In this document: piece by piece, positions 57,442-64,000 of the stretch
Numbering within the stretch: position 1 is the first letter of the stretch
How the letters are laid out: every line of letters starts with the position of its first letter
Origin: Primulina eburnea
Lineage: Eukaryota > Streptophyta > Magnoliopsida > Lamiales > Gesneriaceae
Assembly (NCBI RefSeq): GCF_022965805.1
Contig: NC_133105.1
Location: 25,953,208 to 26,017,207, forward strand
DNA: 64,000 bases
Direction: 5' to 3'
Program-made: the position numbers and the translations under genes
Notes under the pieces: model-generated
What the model was told of the DNA's origin: nothing
The model's database searches: none
What the model saw: the letters and a program-made list of their open reading frames with translations, nothing else

Positions 57442-58488
57442 CTAAACTGTATTAGAGAATTTACATGTCAGAAGAGTCGTGTCTGGGTTCGCCTCCTCTG
57501 CTTGCATGGCGAACACTCTTCCCTGGATCGGCTGCCTCCACTGCGGGCAGATGAAGCATTTGCCAGAACCCCATAAACACTGGCTCACATGCTGGCGGTT
57601 GCATTTCGAACACACTGGGTACTCAGGCTTCTGAGGAGCCTTATGTTGTGGAATAAGACCTTTGCCTTTTTGCGGTCCCTGAAATGGCATCTTCCCTTGT
57701 GGTCCTTGGAAATGCCTCTTAAACCGAGGATGCTGCTGCTGGGGTGCCCGGTAGGGCCTCTTGCCCTGCCTGTCTGCTTCAATGTCTCTTTGGTCCTGTT
57801 CCGCCGCCAAAGCTCTCGACACGGCCATATGTAGGTAGTAGGACCAGCAACATTCACATCACGGCGCAAGATCGGCCGTAACCCATCAATGAAATGCCTC
57901 AACTTCTCCCGGGCATCATTAGAAATTAGGGGCACAAAGTGACACTCCCTCTCAAACTTCCTAACAAACTCTGAAACACTGATGTCTCCCTAGCAGTGTC
58001 ATGAACTCCCTAGTCAGGTGGGAGCGTACTTCCTCAGTGAAGTACTTGGAGTAGAAGACCTCCTTGAAACCATCCCAAGTTAGTGTTTGCAAGTTAACTG
58101 ACACTGATGCTCTTTCCCACCACAGTCTGGTGTCCCCTGTCAGTAGAAATGTGGCACACCTGACCTTGTCTGCATCCTGCAGCTCCATAAAAGTAAATAT
58201 TACTTTGATGTACTTAATCCATCCCTCAGCAATCATCGAGTCAGTGGTCCCCGAGAACTCTTTTGGGTTCATTCTACTGAACCTCTCATAAACTGCCTCT
58301 GGCCTGGGCCTCGCCCCTTTATTCAATGCAGCATTGTTCCCCGCAAGATGTGCGAAGAACTGAGTCATGCCTGTAAGCATCAGAGCTTGCATAACTGGCG
58401 GTGGGCGAGGAGGAGTGGCCCTTTCCTCATCCCGAGCATCTCTATCCTCATCCCTAGCTCCACGGGCAATCATACATCTAGGAGGCAT
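57442..58488 (-). pseudogene. Gyp-C gag and zinc knuckle
   Basis: The ATG at 58488 gives MPPR, as in other gags here. The gag core follows: YERFSRMNPKEFSGTTDSM, AEGWIKYIKVIFTFMELQD, FYSKYFTEEVRSHLTREFM. Frameshifts near 57960 and 57830 lead to a basic, Gln-rich stretch and a degenerate knuckle (YPVCSKCNRQHVSQC, KCFICPQW) at about 57620-57540. Confidence 0.8.
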
Positions 58489-58721
58489 ACTGATCCAATA
58501 TTTACCCAACACGTAAACCCAATATGCATGAACATATAACAATATCTTAAGATGCACGTAATTCGAGTCTAAAACATGTACATGCTGAAATCATGACTTG
58601 AATCTTATTACATGAAAGAATTTAAAATGTTAAAACTTACATACTTGAGGTGTGACTTCGTCAGCTTCTCGCAACTGGCAGTAGGTATAACACTTTACAA
58701 GAACACTGCTCTGATACCAAT

Positions 58722-60904
58722 TGTGACATACCGTATTTTGAACTACTTAAAGTTGCGGAAAAATAAAAATTTTCTTAAATAAGAAAATCATCTTTCAAAA
58801 TGCATCACAAATAAAATATTTGGAATGTAAACGAGCTTGCAAAAGTACTTGTTTTTAACAACATAAAATGTTTTTCCAAAACATCAGAGTAAATGAGTTT
58901 AAAATGCATAAAGAAATTCTTGAAACATAGGCGGTCCTCGGGTTTAGCCTCTGCGTAGTTCGAGCCGGCTCACTGGTCCCCACCTCTCGTCTCCTCAACC
59001 TCGTCCTCACCTGCACCGATCAAGTCTAGTGAGTCTAAAGACTCAACATATATAAACTGAGAATAAAAAGTAATACATAATAAAACAACAGATATTTTAA
59101 AGTAGGACATACATACTTGAACATTAACGTACTTACACAAACATAGACGTGCCATCATATCGTAAAACGTTACATTAGCATACTTGCATCATACATACTT
59201 GAACATGCATAACATCATTTTGCGTACAGATATGTTTCAAAGCAAGTGACTCATACATAAATGCGATTGATCAGAGTAAAACATAGTACTGAGCTGGCAG
59301 GGATGTCCACTACCACATACATAATATCCCCGGTCATACTTTACCGGTTGGATTGGTCTCTGGTCATACTTTACCGCTTTCCAATCCTGATCAAACCTGG
59401 TCAGACTTTACTGGGGTGGAGAGTTCCTCGGCCACGTTTACCGACTTCCAAACTCGTTCATATTTTGTCACAAGTCATTTAGCATACCTCAAAAATAAAA
59501 CATTTTCTTTTGCACGTCGAACATACTTAAAAAAGTCGAGGGCTTCATTGGAATGCTCTGGACATTCAGCCTTAACCAAAGCAGCAAAGATTCAGAAGAT
59601 CCCAATGAAACCTGCAACCAAAACTTGAGAAAACGAGAAAAACATGCACAAATTTTCGCAGCTTGAGCGATGTCACGATAAAAAATCATATCTCCCTCAT
59701 TTCTTATCCGAAAAATACGAATTTACTGTCAAATCGAAGATAACACAATGTGCTACAAATCAATTGAAAACATTTCCAGAAAAGCACCTTATAATTTGCA
59801 GAATTTGAAATAACATAGGGTGACGAATTTTATGACACAGAAATTTCACAGCTTGTGCAGTCCCACGAAAATGATCATAACTCACTCGTTTCTTATCAAA
59901 AATTTACGAATTTACTGTCAAATATAAGGTATCAAAAAGTCCTACGTTTTATATATTGAATGTTTTTCCAGAAATCGATCAAAAATTCCCAGTATTCAAA
60001 AATACAGAAGACTCGGTTTTTGAGATCCAACATTTTGATCCAAAATCGTTTCAAACATTTTTGCTCAAACTTTTGCATAAAATATACATTTTTTCATACA
60101 ATATACATCAAAATAATTACTATGACAAGATCGATGCAAAAACGAAAGAATATACATGCCTTTGATCTTTAAGACTCACGATACGGCGAATAACGAAACG
60201 ATGCAGTGCGGGAAGCGATCCAGGCGACTTGAGGCTTGATTTTTCTACTAAAACCAATGTGTGGTTGCTGAATTTTTAAGCAGAAAGGTGGAGAAGGGCC
60301 TGCTAAAGAAAGAGCCTAAGAACCCTCCAAATTCTCTCCAAAAAAAAATGAAAGGGTGCAAGAGATGTGTGTGTCATAGGCCAAGTGTGTGTGTGTGTAT
60401 ATAGTGCATGTTTGTGTGTGTGTGTGTTAATGGTTAGTGGGTTAGTGGGTTAGTGGGGTATTAAAGTTTTAATAACTAATTAACTTGTTAATTAAGAATA
60501 CTAACTCACTATTAACTTTACTAAAATCCCATAATTTAGAAAAATACTCAAGTGATAAACTTTGAAATTTTAAAATCTTAAAATCATCTAATATTTAAAT
60601 TAGGCTTTAAAAATACTAAAAACTTAATAAATCATTTAAATGTCATTTTCTTGGCTTTAAATAAAATACCGCATTTTAAAATTTCCTAAATCGTCCGGTC
60701 TCCTTTCCTTGATCCCGCATCGAATAATCGCCTAAAACATGAACTCCTAAAAATATTTTAACACGCATCACATAAACATAAATACTTTAAAATAATGCAA
60801 ATAAATAAATCATGCATTGCTAAAAATATTTTTAAACTTAAATAAATAATTTAACAATTTGAATAAATGTATGGGTTTTACGTGTACTGATTTCGGGCTC
60901 TACA
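58722..60904 (-). repeat. Gyp-C 5' LTR
   Basis: TGTGACATACC to GCTCTACA, 2183 bp, uninterrupted. It preserves the empty sites of LTR-D (near 59475), Cop-2 (near 59527) and the TRIM pair (60429-60433). The primer site is the minus-strand TGGTATCAGAGC at 58719-58708. It includes a GAGTCT-AA-AGACTC palindrome at 59031-59044, three GGTCATACTTTACC-type units (59332-59415) and a GT-rich tract near 60365-60427. Confidence 0.9.
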
Positions 60905-60909
60905 ACGAC

Positions 60910-61440
60910 ATTCAGGACGCGTTGTACGAACTATGAGTTTATGGTGATGCTACTCGGATTGACGAACGCGCCAGCGATCTTCATGGATCTCATGAATCGC
61001 GTATTTCAACCGTATTTGGATCAATTTGTCATATTTTTCATAGATGACGTCCTGATCTACTCGAGGAGTAGAGAGGAGCACAGTCAGCGTCTAAGGACCG
61101 TACTGCAGACTTTAAAGGACATAAGGCTATATTCCAAGATCAGTAAGTGCGAGTTTTGGCTAGACATAGTGGCATTCTTGGGCCAAATTTTATCCCAAGA
61201 TGGAGTGGAGGTTGATCCCAGCAAGGTTGAGGAAGTCCGAGTTTGGCCAATATCTAAGAGTGTGACAGAGATCCGTAGTTTCTTGGGTCTAGCAGGGTAC
61301 TTTGGGAAGTTCATACATGTTTTTTCTTCCATCTCGGTGCCATTCACCGCCTTGACGAAGAAGAACGTGAAGTTTGTTTGGGGACCCGAGTGCCAAGAGA
61401 GTTTCGATAGGCTAAAGCAGGCGTTGACCCATTTCTAGAT
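60910..61440 (+). pseudogene. Gyp-A reverse transcriptase, C-terminal half
   Basis: Picks up from 38995. After a small frame change it reads [20 protein letters not shown], catalytic FFIDDVLIYSRS (FIDD intact), KISKCEFWLDIVAFLGQIL, VDPSKVEEVRVWPISKSVTE and IRSFLGLAGYFGKFI, ending at a stop near 61438. Confidence 0.85.
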
Positions 61441-62202
61441 ATGCCATCAGGGTAAGGAGAGTTTGTGGTTTATACAAATGCTTCGAAACTCAGTTTGGGT
61501 ATCGTTCTGATGCAGCATGACATATTATAGCCTACATGTCCAGACAGCTGAAAGTCCATGAGAAAAATTATCTAACTCATGACTTCGAGCTAGCAGCAGT
61601 GGTTTTCGTCCTAAAGATTTGGAGGCATTATTTGTATGGGGATAAGTGCAGGATTTTCACTGATCACAAGAGTCTAAAGTACTTCTTCACGTAGAAGTAA
61701 CTGAACATGAGACAGCGGAGATGGCTAGAGCTAGGGAAGGATTATGACTGTGACATTAGCTACCATCCGAGTAAGCCTAATGTGGTTGTGGATGCCCTGA
61801 GCAGGAAGAATGCAGTGTTCGCTCAGTTATCAGTACAGAGACCACTGCAGGCATAGATTCAGAAGTTTGAGCTTGCAGTTTATGCCAGGGGCGATGCCCC
61901 TAGTCTTTCTACCCTGACAGTACAGTTAACACTGAGGGACAGGATCCGAGCAAGGCAGACTTCTAACGAGCAGTTACAGAAGTTGAGACAGAAGGATGAG
62001 TCTAAGGGCCGGAGGCTGTATACAGTTGAGGACGACATAGTCAGATATCATGACCGACTGTGGGTTCCTAGCAGTGATTCCCTAAGAGCAGATATCATGA
62101 GTGAGGCCCATAACACACCGTACTCCATTCATCCAAGGAGTACGAAGATTAAGGATCTACAGACTCTGTATTGGTGGCCGGGCATGAAGAGACCCTGAGT
62201 GT
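61441..62202 (+). pseudogene. Gyp-A RNase H and integrase zinc domain
   Basis: Broken frames with RNase H landmarks (FVVYTNAS near 61465, [10 protein letters not shown] near 61660 followed by [14 protein letters not shown] near 61790), then an integrase zinc-domain start (HNTPYSIHPRS, LQTLYWWPGMKR). A deletion near 62193 removes the residues before CLTCQQVKAE. Confidence 0.75.
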
Positions 62203-63327
62203 TTGACATGTCAGCAGGTCAAGGCAGAATATCAGAGACCTACAGGGAAGCTGAGGCCACTCCCTATTCCCGAGTGTAAATGGGAGAACATTAACATGGA
62301 CTTTGTGACGGGGCTACCAAGGACTACTGAGGGATATAATGTCATTTGGGTGATAGTTGAACGACTAATTAAATCAACAAATTTTATACCGATCAAGAAG
62401 ACTTTCACCATGACTCAGTATGCAGATCTTTATATTTGGGAGATAGTCAGATTGCATGGGATTCCAGTGTCCATCGTGTCTGACAAGAATCCGAGATTTA
62501 CGTCTGCATTTTGGAAGAGTCTGCATCAGGCATTGGGTACTAATCTGCTATTCAGTACTGCCTTCCATCCTCAAACAGACGGACAATCAGAGAGGGTGAT
62601 ACAGATATTGGAGGGCTTACTTAGAGCTTGCATGATCAACTTCCAGGGCAGCTGGGAGTCGAAGTTACCTCTCATGGGGTTAACGTACAACAACAGCTAT
62701 CAAACATCTATCGGTATGGCTCCATATGAGGTATTTTATGGGCGGAAGTATAGGTCACCAATGTATTGGGACGAGGTAGGAGAGAGGGTAGAATTGGAGC
62801 CAGATATTTTCAGACAGAATGAAAAGTTAATGGTTAGGATTTGGGACATGATGGGGACCGCACAGATCCGACAGAAGAGTTATGCAGATCAACGGCATAA
62901 GGATCTTGAATTTGCAGTACGGGATGATGTATTTGTGAAAGCCGAACCGATGAAGGGCGTGATGAGATATGGAAAGAAGGGCATGCTCAACCCTAAATTC
63001 ATAGGACCGAAGATCCTAGAGAGATTTGGGACGCTAGCATACAAAGTTGCTTTACCGCTGAATCTGGCGAGAGTCCATAATGTGTTCCATGTCTCTATGC
63101 TGTGGAAGTACATGTAGAATCCTTCACATGTACTGAATCACAAGCCACTGCATTTGATGTCAAACCTGTATTTCGAGGAGAGATCCACTCAGATATTGGA
63201 TAGACAGGAGAGGCGACTCCGGAACAAGGTGATCCACATGGTCAAAGTCAAATGGCTGAATCATTCCGAGGAGAAGGCTACTTGGGAGACGGAGACCGAG
63301 ATGAGGAGTCGTTACCCGGAGTTATTC
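62203..63327 (+). pseudogene. Gyp-A integrase and chromodomain
   Basis: A 304-aa stretch starts TCQQVKAEYQRPTGKLRPLP and carries all three catalytic positions (MDFVTGLPR, VSDKNPRFTSAF, TDGQSERVIQILE), then YGKKGMLNPKFIGPKILERF and NVFHVSMLWKYM. A TAG at 63115-63117 follows, then a chromodomain-like end in the same frame (QILDRQERRLRNK, VKVKWLNHSEEKATWE). The end is cut by an LTR-G family insertion at 63328. Confidence 0.85.
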
Positions 63328-64000
63328 TGAAACGTCCACTACTCGTTTTTCTTAAAAGTACTAGAATTGTTTTTCTCCTACACTAGATCTTGGCCGAATA
63401 CATACACATATACTTAAAATGATTTTGACATCATTTTAAAAATAACCAAACCAACTATATTTGAAAATTCAAAAGAAAGAGTTTAAAACCTAAAATTCGT
63501 CAAATGTTTGTCAATCCTAACTTAGCAATACTTTAAAATAAAACTAACTCTAGCATCCTCCCAAAAACATCATAAGTAATAAAAATCTTTAACGTAAACT
63601 TAAATCATTAGCATAAGTCATGAACATAATTCATAAACGTAATTTTGTTGCGGAAAACTAGCGCTGGTCCTCGGGTTGTGTGCACCTTCAGTCCTGCAAG
63701 ACCAAACATCAAGGTCCCCATTAACTTCAAACTCATGCTCACCCACATCGATCACACATAGTGAGTTTATTGACTCAGAAAACCATAATCTTATTAACAA
63801 ATAATACTTATACAATCACATGTAACAGTGAAAATACTTTTACTTAAAATAACATTTCATAATCATACATAAACATAAACATTTTTCATATCCTCATAAA
63901 CATATTCATTTTCATCTTATACATATATGTTTTATTTTTCGTTGAATTAAGATCATTAATTGTGACTTTCGTATTCGTATTAAAGGTCGATGTATCTATC
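63328..64000 (-). mobile_element. Second LTR-G family copy, truncated by the window end
   Basis: TGAAACGTCCACTACTCG matches the start of LTR-G at 11699 and the similarity continues to the window edge. The preceding TATTC (63323-63327) would be its left target duplication; the right one is outside. It interrupts the 3' end of Gyp-A just before the expected polypurine tract. Confidence 0.8.

Larger units (their letters stand above)
39001..60904 (-). mobile_element. Ty3/gypsy element Gyp-C with four further insertions in its 3' LTR
   Basis: The 5' LTR is 58722-60904 and the 3' LTR is 39001-53905, interrupted by LTR-D, Cop-2 and the TRIM pair (itself carrying a MITE). Subtracting these and their duplications leaves about 2.16 kb, matching the 2183-bp 5' LTR. 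ACGAC at 38996-39000 and 60905-60909 is the target duplication. On the minus strand: primer site 58719-58708, gag, protease, RT, RNase H, integrase, chromodomain, polypurine tract 53920-53906. Coding regions are heavily frameshifted. Confidence 0.92.
15064..63327 (+). mobile_element. Ty3/gypsy element Gyp-A, split by Gyp-B and Gyp-C
   Basis: Pieces in order: LTR 15064-17715; gag 17909-18805; zinc knuckle and protease remnant 37838-38490; RT start 38490-39000; RT remainder, RNase H, integrase and chromodomain 60910-63327. Gyp-B sits in the zinc knuckle with GCAAG duplication and Gyp-C sits in RT with ACGAC duplication; protein order is continuous across both. The 3' LTR is not seen because an LTR-G copy begins at 63328. 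Numerous stops and frameshifts make it a dead element and the oldest layer of the stack. Confidence 0.85.

Overview
The window reads as transposon-packed heterochromatin from a flowering plant. I find no host protein gene, tRNA or authentic rRNA gene; almost every base from 572 onward belongs to a transposable element or to an element inserted inside another. The TE families present (CACTA/En-Spm with TNP2 and DUF4216/4218 domains, chromodomain-bearing Ty3/gypsy, Ty1/copia with a post-pol gene, and a Cassandra TRIM) and the tRNA-Met primer sites point to an angiosperm. The post-pol protein of the copia element resembles, from memory, a large family annotated in Gesneriaceae genomes, so a Lamiales host is my guess; this is inference, not proof.

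Left arm (1-17715). 572-8640 is one CACTA transposon with a 3-bp AGA target duplication. It carries two minus-strand genes: a TNP2-type transposase with three frame lesions, and an apparently intact five-exon TNPA/Ptta-like gene. GCGACGG arrays lie at both ends and also internally, upstream of the second gene. 8641-11640 holds a decayed copia remnant. 11641-15063 is the 3' end of a gypsy element split by a solo LTR (LTR-G). 15064-17715 is an LTR shared with the next element, Gyp-A.

Main stack (15064-63327). Gyp-A (+ strand) was hit twice. Gyp-B (-, 18806-37832, duplication GCAAG) landed in its gag zinc knuckle; Gyp-B in turn took Gyp-E (+, 21734-31992, GATAT) in its integrase, and Gyp-E took solo LTR-F (28899-30807, ATGTA) in its 3' LTR. 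Gyp-C (-, 39001-60904, ACGAC) landed in the Gyp-A reverse transcriptase. Its 3' LTR then took a solo LTR (LTR-D, 39747-41426, CAAAT), a copia element (Cop-2, 41484-49993, TACTT) and a fused pair of TRIMs (50900-53437, AATGG), and the TRIM pair carries a CACTA MITE (51449-52534, ATT). Removing the insertions restores continuous domain order in each host element, so relative ages can be read directly. The window ends in another LTR-G family copy (63328 onward).

Most notable signals: (1) related gypsy LTRs carry GC-rich palindrome arrays of completely different sequence (CGCGCATATGCGCG, ACCGCGGGTGCGGT, CGCCCGAGCGC) at nearly the same LTR position, and the array differs even between the two LTRs of one insertion; (2) Cop-2 carries two antisense ORFs, each with its own CTATAAATA box, beside a large sense post-pol ORF; (3) two different TRIMs are fused head to head inside a single target duplication, with the empty site preserved at 60429; (4) the CACTA GCGACGG arrays sit directly upstream of a TATA box for each of its two genes, and the MITE keeps the same array-TATA arrangement.
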